Shown here: positions 52,981 to 61,874 of the stretch, one piece after another
Layout of the letters: every line of letters begins with the position of its first letter
Numbering within the stretch: position 1 is the first letter of the stretch
DNA from: Rhodobacterales bacterium HKCCE4037
GTDB lineage: Bacteria > Pseudomonadota > Alphaproteobacteria > Rhodobacterales > Rhodobacteraceae
NCBI GenBank assembly: GCA_015689645.1
Contig: WVSM01000004.1
Span: forward strand, 62,001 to 126,000
DNA length: 64,000 bases
Reading direction: 5' to 3'
Position numbers and translations under genes: made by a program
Notes under the pieces: model-generated
What the model was told of the DNA's origin: nothing
Database searches by the model: none
The model's input: the letters and a program-made list of their open reading frames with translations, nothing else

Positions 52981-54519
52981 ATGACCGTTCCCGCCATCGA
53001 ACTCAAAGGCATCTCCAAGGCCTTCGGCCCCGTCCAGGCCAACAAGGACATATCGCTCTCGGTGGCCAAGGGCGCGATCCACGGCATCGTGGGCGAAAAC
53101 GGCGCGGGCAAGTCGACGCTGATGTCGATCCTCTACGGCTTCTACAAGGCCGACGCGGGCGAGATCTGGATCAACGGCAAGAAGACCTCCATCCCCGACA
53201 GCCAGGCCGCGATCCGCGCCGGCATCGGCATGGTCCACCAGCATTTCAAGCTGGTCGAGAATTTCACCGTCGTCGAGAACGTGATCCTCGGCGCCGAAGA
53301 CGGCGCGATGCTGCGCCCCTCGATCTCCAAGGCCCGCAAGGTGCTGCTGGATCTCGAACATGAATACGGGCTCGAGGTGAACCCCGACGCCATCATCGAA
53401 GACCTCTCCGTCGGCCACCAACAACGCGTCGAAATCCTCAAGCAGCTCTACCGCGAGGCCGACATCCTCATCCTCGATGAGCCCACCGGCGTGCTGACGC
53501 CGTCCGAGGCCGATCAGCTGTTCCGCATCCTCGGGCGCCTGAAGGAAGAGGGAAAGACCATCATCCTCATCACCCACAAGCTGCGCGAGATCATGGACAT
53601 CACCGATACCGTGTCGGTGATGCGGCGCGGCGAGATGACCGCCACCGTCAAGACCGCCGAGACCTCGCCAGCCGAAATCGCGGAGCTCATGGTGGGCCGC
53701 AAAGTGCTGTTGCAGGTCGACAAGACCCCCGCCAATCCGGGCGAGGTCGTGCTCGACGTCCAGAACCTGCGCGTTGTCGATCCCGCCGGGGTCGAGCGCG
53801 TCAAGGGCATCTCCTTCCAGATCCGCGCGGGCGAAATCCTCGGCATCGCCGGGGTCGCCGGGAACGGCCAGACCGAACTTCTCGAAGTGCTCGGCGGCAT
53901 GATCCCCGCACAGGGCGGCACCGTGAAACTGCATGGTGAGGAAATCGACATCACCGGCAGCGCGAGTGACGGCCAGTCCCGCCGCCAGCGCGGCATCGGC
54001 CACGTGCCCGAGGACCGGCAGGTAGAAGGCCTCATCATGCCCTACGAGGCATGGGAAAACGTCGCCTTCGGCTATCACCACGACCCGAAATACCAATCCG
54101 GGCCCCTGATGAACAACGCAGCCATCAAGGCCGATTGCGCCGACAAGATGGAACGCTACGATGTGCGCCCGCCGAACCCGCGCCTGCCCGCCCGCAACTT
54201 CTCGGGCGGCAACCAGCAGAAGATCGTCGTCGCACGCGAGATGGACCGGATGCCCGAGCTTCTGCTCATCGGCCAGCCCACCCGCGGTGTCGACATCGGC
54301 GCGATCGAATTCATTCACAAGCAGATCATCGCTTTGCGCGACGCGGGCAAGGCCGTGCTCCTGGTGTCGGTCGAACTCGACGAGATCATGGGCCTTTCCG
54401 ATCGCATCGCCGTCATGTTCGACGGCGTCATCTCGGGCGAACGCCTGCCGTCGGAGACCAACGAAGGCGACCTCGGCCTGCTCATGGCCGGCGTGAACGA
54501 AGCGAAGGGGGCCGCATAA
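52981..54519 (+). CDS. BMP-type ABC importer ATPase, second system
   Basis: 512 residues with two ABC domains. First: [16 protein letters not shown], signature [15 protein letters not shown], Walker [10 protein letters not shown]. Second: [16 protein letters not shown] (degenerate P-loop), signature [14 protein letters not shown], and [18 protein letters not shown]. It is a paralogue of the 7505-9046 product. The next gene starts directly after its TAA. Confidence 0.93.
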   Translation: MTVPAIELKGISKAFGPVQANKDISLSVAKGAIHGIVGENGAGKSTLMSILYGFYKADAGEIWINGKKTSIPDSQAAIRAGIGMVHQHFKLVENFTVVENVILGAEDGAMLRPSISKARKVLLDLEHEYGLEVNPDAIIEDLSVGHQQRVEILKQLYREADILILDEPTGVLTPSEADQLFRILGRLKEEGKTIILITHKLREIMDITDTVSVMRRGEMTATVKTAETSPAEIAELMVGRKVLLQVDKTPANPGEVVLDVQNLRVVDPAGVERVKGISFQIRAGEILGIAGVAGNGQTELLEVLGGMIPAQGGTVKLHGEEIDITGSASDGQSRRQRGIGHVPEDRQVEGLIMPYEAWENVAFGYHHDPKYQSGPLMNNAAIKADCADKMERYDVRPPNPRLPARNFSGGNQQKIVVAREMDRMPELLLIGQPTRGVDIGAIEFIHKQIIALRDAGKAVLLVSVELDEIMGLSDRIAVMFDGVISGERLPSETNEGDLGLLMAGVNEAKGAA

Positions 54520-55686
54520 ATGGACAAGATGCCGAAATGGGCCGATGTCCTGCTGATCCCGCTGATCAGCATCCTGCTGGCGCTTTTTGCCTCGGGCCTC
54601 GTGGTGTATTTCATCATCGGAGAGAACCCGTTCCGCGCCATGGCGATCATGGTGAACGGGGCCTTCGGCTCGGCCTATGGCTGGGGCTACACGCTGTTCT
54701 ACACCACCAACTTCATTTTCACCGGCCTCGGGGTCGCCGTTGCCTTCCACGCGCGGCTCTTCAACATCGGTGGTGAAGGGCAGGCCTATGTTGCGGGCAT
54801 CGGCGCGGCCGTCGCCTGCCTGCTGATCCCGTGGCCGCACTGGACGCTTGCGCTGCTCGCCACCGTGATCCTCACCGGCGCTTTCGGCGCGGCATGGGCG
54901 GCGATCCCCGCCTATCTTCAAGCCAAGCGCGGCAGTCACATCGTGATCACCACGATCATGTTCAACTTCATCGCGGCGTCGCTGATGATCTACGTCCTGA
55001 ACAACGTGTTCACGATCCCCGGCTCGGCCGAGACCGCCTCCGTCCGCTTCCCCGAATCCACGCACCTGCCCAACGCAGGCGAGTTCGCGGCCTTCCTCGG
55101 CTTCCGGACGTCCACGCCGCTCAACGTCAGCTTCTTCATCGCCCTTCTCGCCGCCGTCGCCGTCTGGCTGCTGATCTGGCGCACCCGCCTCGGCTACGAG
55201 ATCCGCGCCTTCGGCCATTCCGAGACCGCCGCAATCTACGCCGGCATCAACCCGGTCAAGATCACGATGATCGCGATGCTCATCTCCGGGGCACTCTGCG
55301 GGATGATGGCGATCAACGCGGTGCAGGGCGAAAGCGAACAGCTGCGCCTCGATTTCGTAGCCGGCGCGGGTTTCGTCGGCATTGCCGTCGCGCTGATGGG
55401 ACGCTCGCATCCGATCGGCGTCTGCCTCGCCGCGCTGCTCTTCGGGATGCTTTATCAGGGCGGGGCGGAACTGGCCTTCGAGATGCCCGCCGTCAGCCGC
55501 GAGATGATCCTCGTGATCCAGGCGCTCGTGATCCTGTTCACCGGCGCGCTCGACAACATGGTGCGTATGCCGATGGAGAGCCTGTTCATGTCCTTCCGGC
55601 GCGCGCGCCCGGCAACCGCAGCCGCGCCGAACCCGAAACCCACCCGCACCGATCAGGGTGATGCCGAGACGGTGACACCGGAATGA
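54520..55686 (+). CDS. BMP-type ABC importer permease 1, second system
   Basis: 388 residues, BPD_transp_2 family. Family block VAFHARLFNIGGEGQAYVAG is near residue 80, followed by about nine membrane segments and the AGFVGIAVALMGRSHPIGV block. A charged C-terminal tail of about 30 residues ends ETVTPE. It overlaps the next gene, of unknown function, by ATGA. Confidence 0.92.
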   Translation: MDKMPKWADVLLIPLISILLALFASGLVVYFIIGENPFRAMAIMVNGAFGSAYGWGYTLFYTTNFIFTGLGVAVAFHARLFNIGGEGQAYVAGIGAAVACLLIPWPHWTLALLATVILTGAFGAAWAAIPAYLQAKRGSHIVITTIMFNFIAASLMIYVLNNVFTIPGSAETASVRFPESTHLPNAGEFAAFLGFRTSTPLNVSFFIALLAAVAVWLLIWRTRLGYEIRAFGHSETAAIYAGINPVKITMIAMLISGALCGMMAINAVQGESEQLRLDFVAGAGFVGIAVALMGRSHPIGVCLAALLFGMLYQGGAELAFEMPAVSREMILVIQALVILFTGALDNMVRMPMESLFMSFRRARPATAAAPNPKPTRTDQGDAETVTPE

Positions 55687-56114
55687 GCGTCGCAGCCAAA
55701 CCCCGCGTCACGCGCGAAGACAGCGCCGATCTCGGCTTCGCGTGGGCCTGCCTGATGTCCGGCGCGATTACGCTCGACGAGTTCAAGGCCTGGGCCGAAC
55801 ACGTCGTGACCGTGATGGACGCAGAAGACCTGCCCCCTCACATGATCGAGCTGATGGAACTCGACAGCCGCCGCGACGCGACACTCGGCCTGAAGGATCT
55901 CACCGGCTTCTGGCCGCACGATCCGTTCATGGACAACAGCGCGCATGCCACCGCGCTCCACGGCATCTCCGCCCTGCGCGGGGCCTTCCGCGCCGAGGAT
56001 GCGGGCACGACACGGGCCAAGGCCGTCGCCCTGCTCAGTACCCACCCGCAGGTGGCCGAGCGCTTCGCCACGGTCTTCCCGTTCCTGACCCTGCCCGAGG
56101 GAGCACCCGCATGA
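55683..56114 (+). CDS. conserved-looking hypothetical protein inside the transporter operon
   Basis: 143 residues, mostly helical and acidic, no signal or membrane segment. Segments such as LGFAWACLMSGAITLDEFKA, MELDSRRDATLGLKDLTGFW and AGTTRAKAVALLSTHPQVAE can be seen, but no family is recognised. It overlaps both neighbours by ATGA, so it is translated as part of the transporter operon. Could be a small cytoplasmic accessory protein; function unknown. Confidence 0.75.
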   Translation: MSVAAKPRVTREDSADLGFAWACLMSGAITLDEFKAWAEHVVTVMDAEDLPPHMIELMELDSRRDATLGLKDLTGFWPHDPFMDNSAHATALHGISALRGAFRAEDAGTTRAKAVALLSTHPQVAERFATVFPFLTLPEGAPA

Positions 56115-56749
56115 TCGAGACGCTCCTGCCGTTCCTCCCCGCCTTTCTCGTCGCCTGGGGCATCCTCTTCGTCGGCGCATCCTCGCCCGGCCCCGCGGTG
56201 GCGATGCTCATGGGCCTCTCGCTTTCGCAAGGCCGCTCCGCCGCGCTGATCGCTTGCACCGGCATCGCGCTTGGCTCGGCCACGATCAACGTGCTGACCA
56301 TCCTCGGCGTCGGCCTGATCCTGAGCCAGGCCGCCTGGGCGATGATGCTCCTGAAACTCGCAGGCTCCGCCTACCTCGCCTGGCTCGCCTACGGCGCGTT
56401 CCGGAAGGCGATCCACCCGCCGAAGGTCGCCGCCGAAACCGTCGCCCGGCAATCGGCGCCCGCGCTGTTCGCCAAGGGCTACCTGCTGCAGCTCACCAAC
56501 CCCAAGGCCATCGCCTTCTGGCTCGCCATCGCCGCGCTCGGCGCCACCGCCAACGCGCCATTCTGGGTGATCGCCTTCTTCGTGGTGTCCCTTGCCGCGC
56601 TCAGCTTCACCTGCCACGCGGCCTGGGCGCTCGCGCTCTCCGCGGCGCCGGTGCGTGCCGCCTATGCCCGCCTGCGCGCCTACATCGAAGGTGCGCTCGG
56701 CGCGTTTTTCGCCTTCGCCGCCTTCAAACTTGCCACGTCGAGGATCTGA
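56111..56749 (+). CDS. LysE/RhtB-family amino-acid exporter
   Basis: 212 residues, six membrane segments. The family opening with GASSPGPAVAMLMGLSLSQG, the TGIALGSATINVLTILGVGL segment and KGYLLQLTNPKAIAFWLAIA are characteristic. It probably exports amino acids or derivatives. It lies inside a nucleoside importer operon: one overlap with the gene before and three bases to the last permease gene. Confidence 0.9.
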   Translation: MIETLLPFLPAFLVAWGILFVGASSPGPAVAMLMGLSLSQGRSAALIACTGIALGSATINVLTILGVGLILSQAAWAMMLLKLAGSAYLAWLAYGAFRKAIHPPKVAAETVARQSAPALFAKGYLLQLTNPKAIAFWLAIAALGATANAPFWVIAFFVVSLAALSFTCHAAWALALSAAPVRAAYARLRAYIEGALGAFFAFAAFKLATSRI

Positions 56750-56752
56750 TCC

Positions 56753-57928
56753 ATGGATTTCATGACAATCCTGCAACTCTCCGACAGCTCCCTGCGCCTG
56801 GCCACGCCGCTGCTGCTGGCCTGCCTCGCCGGCCTGTTTTCCGAGCGCGCGGGGATCTTCGACATCGGGCTCGAAGGCAAGATGCTCGCCGCCGCCTTCT
56901 TTTCCGCGGCCTTCGCCTTCACCACGCAGAACGTCTGGATCGGCCTGAGCGTCGGAATCATAGCCTCCGTCACCCTGTCGCTGCTGCATGGCCTTGCCTC
57001 GATCACGTTCCGCGGCAATCAGCTGATTTCCGGCGTGGCGATCAACTTCCTTGCCTCCGGCATGACCGTGGTCATCGCCCAGACCTGGTTCAGCCAGGGC
57101 GGGCGCACCCCGGCCCTTTCCGGACCCGCGCGGTTCGAGGAATTCGTCCTGCCGGGCGCCTCCTCGCGCATCCGCGACATCGCCCAGCAAGACCCCCTCG
57201 GCCAGGTCTATTCCGAGCTTCTGTCGGGCCATTCCATCCTCGTCTACATCGCGCTCCTGATCGTGCCGCTGACGTGGTGGATCCTCTACCGCACGCGCTT
57301 CGGCCTGCGCCTGCGCGCCGTGGGCGAGAACCCCGCCGCCGTCGACACCGCCGGCATCAGCGTGGTCTGGCTGCGCTTTGCCGCCGTCATGATCTGCGGC
57401 GTTCTCTGCGGCCTTGCGGGGGCCTATCTCGCCACCGGCCTATCCGCCGGCTTTGTCCGCGAGATGAGCGCGGGCCGTGGCTTCATCGCGCTTGCCGCGC
57501 TGATCTTCGCCAAGTGGCGCCCGTGGGAGGCGCTCGGCGCCTGCCTGCTCTTCGGCTTCCTCGATGCCGTCGGCAACCGGTTCCAGAATATCGAGCTTCT
57601 GACCTTCCTCAACCTCGTGTTCCTGTTCGTCGTGCTCGTCGGTGCCATCATGCTGGTCCTGCGCGCCATCGCCATCGCGCGCGGCAAGGGCAAGACCCGC
57701 GCCCTCACCGGTCCGGCAATCGCCCTCGGGGTCGGCCTCCTCTTCTCCATCGGCCTGCCGATGCTCGACCCCGATGGCGGGCTGTCCGCCACGCTCAACA
57801 ACATCGTCCTGCCGGTGCAGTTCATGCAGGCGCTCCCCTACATCCTGACCGTGGTGATCCTCGCGGGCTTCGTCGGCCGCGCCATCCCGCCCCGGGCCGG
57901 CGGCGAGCCCTACGTGAAGGAACGCTGA
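56753..57928 (+). CDS. BMP-type ABC importer permease 2, second system, extended C-terminus
   Basis: 391 residues, about 70 longer than the corresponding permease of the first system (321). The core has FSERAGIFDIGLEGKMLAAA and GRGFIALAALIFAKWRPWEA. The extra part (about 295-390) contains a basic stretch (ARGKGKTRALTG), two more hydrophobic segments and a second strand-like region (NNIVLPVQFMQALPYILTVV), which may partly correspond to the normal permease end displaced by an insertion. It completes the transporter after the two inserted genes. Confidence 0.9.
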   Translation: MDFMTILQLSDSSLRLATPLLLACLAGLFSERAGIFDIGLEGKMLAAAFFSAAFAFTTQNVWIGLSVGIIASVTLSLLHGLASITFRGNQLISGVAINFLASGMTVVIAQTWFSQGGRTPALSGPARFEEFVLPGASSRIRDIAQQDPLGQVYSELLSGHSILVYIALLIVPLTWWILYRTRFGLRLRAVGENPAAVDTAGISVVWLRFAAVMICGVLCGLAGAYLATGLSAGFVREMSAGRGFIALAALIFAKWRPWEALGACLLFGFLDAVGNRFQNIELLTFLNLVFLFVVLVGAIMLVLRAIAIARGKGKTRALTGPAIALGVGLLFSIGLPMLDPDGGLSATLNNIVLPVQFMQALPYILTVVILAGFVGRAIPPRAGGEPYVKER

Positions 57929-58101
57929 GCGCGCGCTGGCGGCGGCGTTGCCGTCCGCTGCCCTCCCGCAGGACGTCTGGTGTAACTTCGCACCAATGCA
58001 CAGAAGACGTGCGCGCTCTCGCCTTTTCGCACAGTGGGTAACGCGCCATCTCTAAGGCCATCACCGGGCGATGCCCGCCCGACAGACGCAGGAGAGACAC
58101 C

Positions 58102-59019
58102 ATGGCCACCCATATCCCCGGCCTGCACCACGTGACCGCCATCTCCGGTCCCGCCCAGGCCAACGTCGATTTCTTCACCGGCACGCTCAAACAGCGCCTC
58201 GTGAAGAAGACCGTCAACTTCGACGCCCCCGACACCTACCACCTCTATTACGGCAACGACGCGGCCGAACCCGGCACGATCCTCACCTTCTTCCCCTTCG
58301 CCAATGCCGGTCCCGGCCGCGCTGGCGCGGGCATGGCCGCGGCCTATGCCTACGCCGTGCCGAAGGGCAAGTTCGACGGCTGGATGGAAGAGCTTGCCGA
58401 AAACGTCGTCGATTTCCTCGGACCGAAGGAACGCTTCGGTGAGCGGGTCATCCTGCTCCGCGATCCCGACGGCGCGCCGGTCGAACTGGTCGAAACCGAC
58501 CGCGACAGCGACGCACCACTCGACGGGTTCCATTCGGTGACGCTCTGGGAAAACGACATCGCCCCGACGGCGCGTCTTCTGACCGATCATTTCGGGTGGG
58601 AGGAACTGGGCCACGAGGTTCAGGACGGCACCGAACGCCTGCGCCTGCGCGCGCCCGGCACTGCACGCGGCGCCGTCGTCGACATCATGCGCTCCGACGC
58701 GCCGTCCATCGGGCGGCAGGGGGCCGGCTCGATCCACCACGTCGCCTTCCGCGCCCGCGACGATGCCGAGCAACTGGAATGGCAGGAGAAGCTGCAAACC
58801 GCAGGCCTGGGCGTGACCGAGGTCCGGGACCGGCAGTATTTCAACGCCATCTACTTCCGCGAGCCGGGCGGCGTGCTGTTCGAGATCGCCACCGACCCGC
58901 CGGGCTTCGCGATCGACGAAGACCCCGCCCACCTGGGCGAGGCCCTGAAGCTGCCCCCGCAATACGAGGGCATGCGCGATCGGATCGAGCGGGTCCTCCC
59001 GCCGCTGAGGGTCGCATGA
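58102..59019 (+). CDS. ring-cleaving dioxygenase of the VOC superfamily (MhqO/LinE-like)
   Basis: 305 residues with two VOC domains. Metal ligands in the MhqO/PcpA/LinE group fit HVTAISGPAQANVDFF (first His), GAGSIHHVAFRARD (second His) and REPGGVLFEIATDPPGF (Glu). Such enzymes cleave hydroquinones with Fe(II). ATG preceded by AGGAGAGA. The next gene encodes a carboxylesterase, as in the Bacillus mhq genes for quinone detoxification; no MarR-type regulator is seen nearby. Confidence 0.88.
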   Translation: MATHIPGLHHVTAISGPAQANVDFFTGTLKQRLVKKTVNFDAPDTYHLYYGNDAAEPGTILTFFPFANAGPGRAGAGMAAAYAYAVPKGKFDGWMEELAENVVDFLGPKERFGERVILLRDPDGAPVELVETDRDSDAPLDGFHSVTLWENDIAPTARLLTDHFGWEELGHEVQDGTERLRLRAPGTARGAVVDIMRSDAPSIGRQGAGSIHHVAFRARDDAEQLEWQEKLQTAGLGVTEVRDRQYFNAIYFREPGGVLFEIATDPPGFAIDEDPAHLGEALKLPPQYEGMRDRIERVLPPLRVA

Positions 59020-59672
59020 GCGGTGAAACCAAGGCGCCCGTCACCCTGGCGGGCGCCGCACCGGACCGGGCGCGCTACGGCCTCGTCCTGGTGCATGGCC
59101 GCGGGGCCTCCGCCGCCGACATCCTCGGCCTGGGCGACGCCCTTGGCCTGCCCGACATCGCGCTGGCCGCGCCACAGGCCCCCGACCGCAGCTGGTGGCC
59201 CACCTCCTTCCTCGCCCCCACCGAGCAGATGGAGCCGCATGTTCTCTCGGGCCTCTCCGCCATCGATGCGGCCATCGCCGCCCTCGGCCTGCCGCGCGAC
59301 CGGATCGCGCTCGCGGGCTTCTCGCAGGGCGGCTGCCTGGCGCTGGAATACGCCGCCCGCCATGGCGGAATGATGGGGGTCTTCGGCCTCTCCGCCGGCC
59401 TCGTCGGCACCGCCGACGCCGATGGCCCCGCGACCGACGCGCTCTACGGTCACGGCCCCAAGCGGTTCGACTACACCACTGACCTCACATCGGTTCCGGT
59501 CCATATCTCGGTCCATGAACGCGACCCGCATATCCCGCTGATCCGCGCCGAGGACAGCACTGAGACGTTCCGCAAGCTCGGCGCCGAAACCACCCTCGTC
59601 ACCGCCCCCGGCGCGGGCCACGGCATCCTCCAGGAAGACGTCACGGCCCTTCGCGCCCTGCTCAACCGCTGA
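59016..59672 (+). CDS. phospholipase/carboxylesterase (MhqD-like alpha/beta hydrolase)
   Basis: 218 residues from ATG overlapping the dioxygenase stop. Nucleophile Ser in ALAGFSQGGCLALEYAARHG, with HGRGASAADILGLGDAL oxyanion part, Asp in SVHERDPHIPLI and His in TAPGAGHGILQEDV. The tight pairing with the dioxygenase gene suggests joint detoxification or use of quinone-type compounds. It is followed by a repeat element. Confidence 0.9.
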   Translation: MSGETKAPVTLAGAAPDRARYGLVLVHGRGASAADILGLGDALGLPDIALAAPQAPDRSWWPTSFLAPTEQMEPHVLSGLSAIDAAIAALGLPRDRIALAGFSQGGCLALEYAARHGGMMGVFGLSAGLVGTADADGPATDALYGHGPKRFDYTTDLTSVPVHISVHERDPHIPLIRAEDSTETFRKLGAETTLVTAPGAGHGILQEDVTALRALLNR

Positions 59673-59676
59673 GCCG

Positions 59677-59764
59677 CCCTTTCATCTTGCCAGAAAACCT
59701 CCGGGGGGAGTCCGCCAGGACGGGGGGGCAGCGCCCCCCGCCGCGCGGCGCAAGCCGCGCGGCC
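59677..59764 (+). repeat. full intergenic repeat copy, core plus GC-rich hairpins
   Basis: CCCTTTCATCTTGCCAGAAA at 59678-59697 followed by CCTCCGGGGGGAG, GTCCGCC and the perfect hairpin GGGGGGCAGCGCCCCCC, then CCGCGCGGC and GCCGCGCGG arms. It lies between two convergent genes, and its stems may stop transcription from both sides. Confidence 0.75.
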
Positions 59765-59818
59765 CGGTCGGGGTCACGCACAGGCCGGCAGGCCGAGCAT
59801 GGACCGAAATACCCCGTG

Positions 59819-61393
59819 TCAGCGGAACCAGAAATCCCAGCCGCGCTGGTAGGCCGCCACGAGCGGATGCCCCTGGATCGTGTTCACCGGCACCTCCCCG
59901 GCGGGCAACTGGTCCTCGCCGAAGGCCTGCGCCCCGCGCCAGACGTCGCCGTTCAGGAACCGCAGCCCCTCCGGCAAGTCCGGCACCCGCGCGTCATCGG
60001 GCACCCCCGGCCCGGCCATCACGAAACCCCAGTTCCCGAAACTCGGCAGGTAGACCTGGTAGGCCAGCGTCTCCATCCCCTGACCCGGCGCCATCGGGTT
60101 GCGGGTCGCGGCGAGCGTCGCCTCGGTGATCCAGAAGGCCTCGCTGGCGAAGGTCGGCGATCCCGCCTGCGTCACGAACAGCCCCACGCCCGACAGCCGC
60201 TCCATCAGCATGGAATAGAACTCGACCGAATAGAGCTTGGACAACGCGATGCTCTTGGGGTCCGGCAGATCGGCGATGATGATGTCGAAAACCTCGTCCC
60301 CGTGCCCTTCCGCGGCCCAGACCCACGCGTCCGCGTTCACGATCTCGACCCGCTCGTCCTGCAACGACCCGCCGTTCAACGCGACAAGGTCGGGGTTGGT
60401 CGCGAACAGCTCCGTCACTCGCGGGTCGAGGTCCACCAGGACCACCCGCTCGACGCCGTCGTGGCGCAGCACCTCGCGCACCGCCATCCCGTCGCCGCCG
60501 CCCAGGACCAGCACATTGCGCGCGTCCGGCACCAGTCCCATCGACGGATGCACCAGCATCTCGTGATAGCGATGCTCGTCGAGCGAATCGAACTGGATCG
60601 AATGGTCGAGGAACAGGCGATACCGCTCGTCGAAGCGCGTGATGATGATGCTCTGGTAGGGCGTGGTCTCGGAAAAGATCACCTCGTCCTGGAACAGCCG
60701 CGCATCGACGGCCGACACCATGCGTCCGCTCAACCCGAAGGCCGCGATGGCCGCCAACAGGAACCCGGCCCACGCCAGCCACAGCCCGCGCCCGATCCGG
60801 TCCCGGAACAGGTAGAGCGACAGGCCCGCCACCAGCAGGTTCAGGATGCCGAATGCGATGGAGGCCGCCATCAGCGGCAGGTTCGGCACGATCAGAAGCG
60901 GAAAGGCCAGCGAGGCCGCAAGCGCGCCGATGTAATCGGCGGTCAGCACGTTCTCGAACCGGAACTCCGCCGCGCCGATCTCCTTCATCACGCGGCTGAT
61001 CAGCGGGATCTCCATGCCCGACAGCACGCCGATGGCGATCAGCCCGCCGTAAAGCGGCAGGCCCACCGCGCCGTAGAAGGCATAGGTGAAGAACAGGAGC
61101 GGCCCCAGCGCGCCACCGATCACGCCCAGGGCCATCTGCGCCCGCACGAAGCCGGCCAAGGCGTCGCCCACGAAGCGCGACACCCAGGCGCCCATGCCCA
61201 TCGCGCTCAGGAACACCCCGATCACGAACGAGAATTGGCGGATCGAGTCGCCCAGAAGGTAGCTCGAAATCGTCGCCGCGATCAGCTCGTAGATCAGGCC
61301 CGCCACGGCCACCACGAAGGTGGCCGCCAAAAGCCAGGCGACCTTGGGCGTCAGCTCGCTCGGCGCGCCCGTCTCGGTTGTTTTGTCTGTCAA
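59819..61393 (-). CDS. membrane-embedded spermidine synthase-like aminopropyltransferase
   Basis: 524 residues. Residues about 18-225 hold seven or eight membrane segments; the cytoplasmic C-terminal half is a SpeE-like Rossmann domain: ITRFDERYRLFLDHSIQFDS, HEMLVHPSMGLVPDARNVLV, LGGGDGMAVREVLRH (decarboxylated SAM site) and IIADLPDPKSIALSKLYSVE (catalytic Asp region). Soluble SpeE lacks the membrane part. It is the last gene of the minus-strand module beginning at 63787, and lies 34 bases after the DUF350 gene. Enzyme activity is plausible; its substrate is unknown. Confidence 0.9.
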   Translation of the reverse strand: MTDKTTETGAPSELTPKVAWLLAATFVVAVAGLIYELIAATISSYLLGDSIRQFSFVIGVFLSAMGMGAWVSRFVGDALAGFVRAQMALGVIGGALGPLLFFTYAFYGAVGLPLYGGLIAIGVLSGMEIPLISRVMKEIGAAEFRFENVLTADYIGALAASLAFPLLIVPNLPLMAASIAFGILNLLVAGLSLYLFRDRIGRGLWLAWAGFLLAAIAAFGLSGRMVSAVDARLFQDEVIFSETTPYQSIIITRFDERYRLFLDHSIQFDSLDEHRYHEMLVHPSMGLVPDARNVLVLGGGDGMAVREVLRHDGVERVVLVDLDPRVTELFATNPDLVALNGGSLQDERVEIVNADAWVWAAEGHGDEVFDIIIADLPDPKSIALSKLYSVEFYSMLMERLSGVGLFVTQAGSPTFASEAFWITEATLAATRNPMAPGQGMETLAYQVYLPSFGNWGFVMAGPGVPDDARVPDLPEGLRFLNGDVWRGAQAFGEDQLPAGEVPVNTIQGHPLVAAYQRGWDFWFR

Positions 61394-61427
61394 TCGTGCC
61401 GCCCCGGCCCGGCCGGACGCCCCCGGA

Positions 61428-61646
61428 TCAGGAGAGGATGACCGCCCCGATGATGATCGCCATGGAGATGAAGACCGAGCCGATCAGGATCGCCAGCGAG
61501 GTATTCTGATCCTCTTCGATCTCCTTCACGATCGGGAAGGGCGACAGCACCTCGATCACCTTGTAGGCGATGTACATCAGGACCATCCCGATGATGCTGT
61601 AGACCAGCGTCGAGACCAGTTCGGCCAAGATAATTCCCTCAAACAT
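61428..61646 (-). CDS. DUF350 membrane protein, single-unit length
   Basis: 72 residues with two membrane segments (LVSTLVYSIIGMVLMYIAYK and ILIGSVFISMAIIIGAVIL) joined by an acidic loop (KEIEEDQNTS). DUF350/YjfL proteins usually have about 130 residues and two such units, so this is a half-size form that may dimerise. Its neighbours are a DUF4178 pair and an aminopropyltransferase, the genomic company in which DUF350 proteins are known to occur. Confidence 0.87.
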   Translation of the reverse strand: MFEGIILAELVSTLVYSIIGMVLMYIAYKVIEVLSPFPIVKEIEEDQNTSLAILIGSVFISMAIIIGAVILS

Positions 61647-61676
61647 GTGCGTAAGCTCCTATTCCAGAAGGGCTGT

Positions 61677-61859
61677 TTACTTGATCCGTCCGAAGGCCGC
61701 GAACCCGCCGCTGCCTCCGCCGGACGATCCGGTGCGGATGGATTGCGTGGACGCCGCCAGGTCGCGGCTTTCGCGACCGACGCCGTAATAGCTCATGTAG
61801 CTGGCGCCCATCAGCGCCATGACCGCGCCGCCGATGATGACGAGCCTGATCGGATTCAT
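61677..61859 (-). CDS. 60-residue membrane peptide with Gly/Ser-rich tail
   Basis: One N-terminal hydrophobic segment (LVIIGGAVMALMGASYMSYY) is followed by a short linker and a Gly/Ser-rich end (SSGGGSGGFAAFGRIK). Position between the DUF4178 and DUF350 genes, 15 and 30 bases from them, supports a true gene of the same operon. No family is recognised. Confidence 0.7.
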   Translation of the reverse strand: MNPIRLVIIGGAVMALMGASYMSYYGVGRESRDLAASTQSIRTGSSGGGSGGFAAFGRIK

Positions 61860-61874
61860 TGCGCTGCCTCCTCC

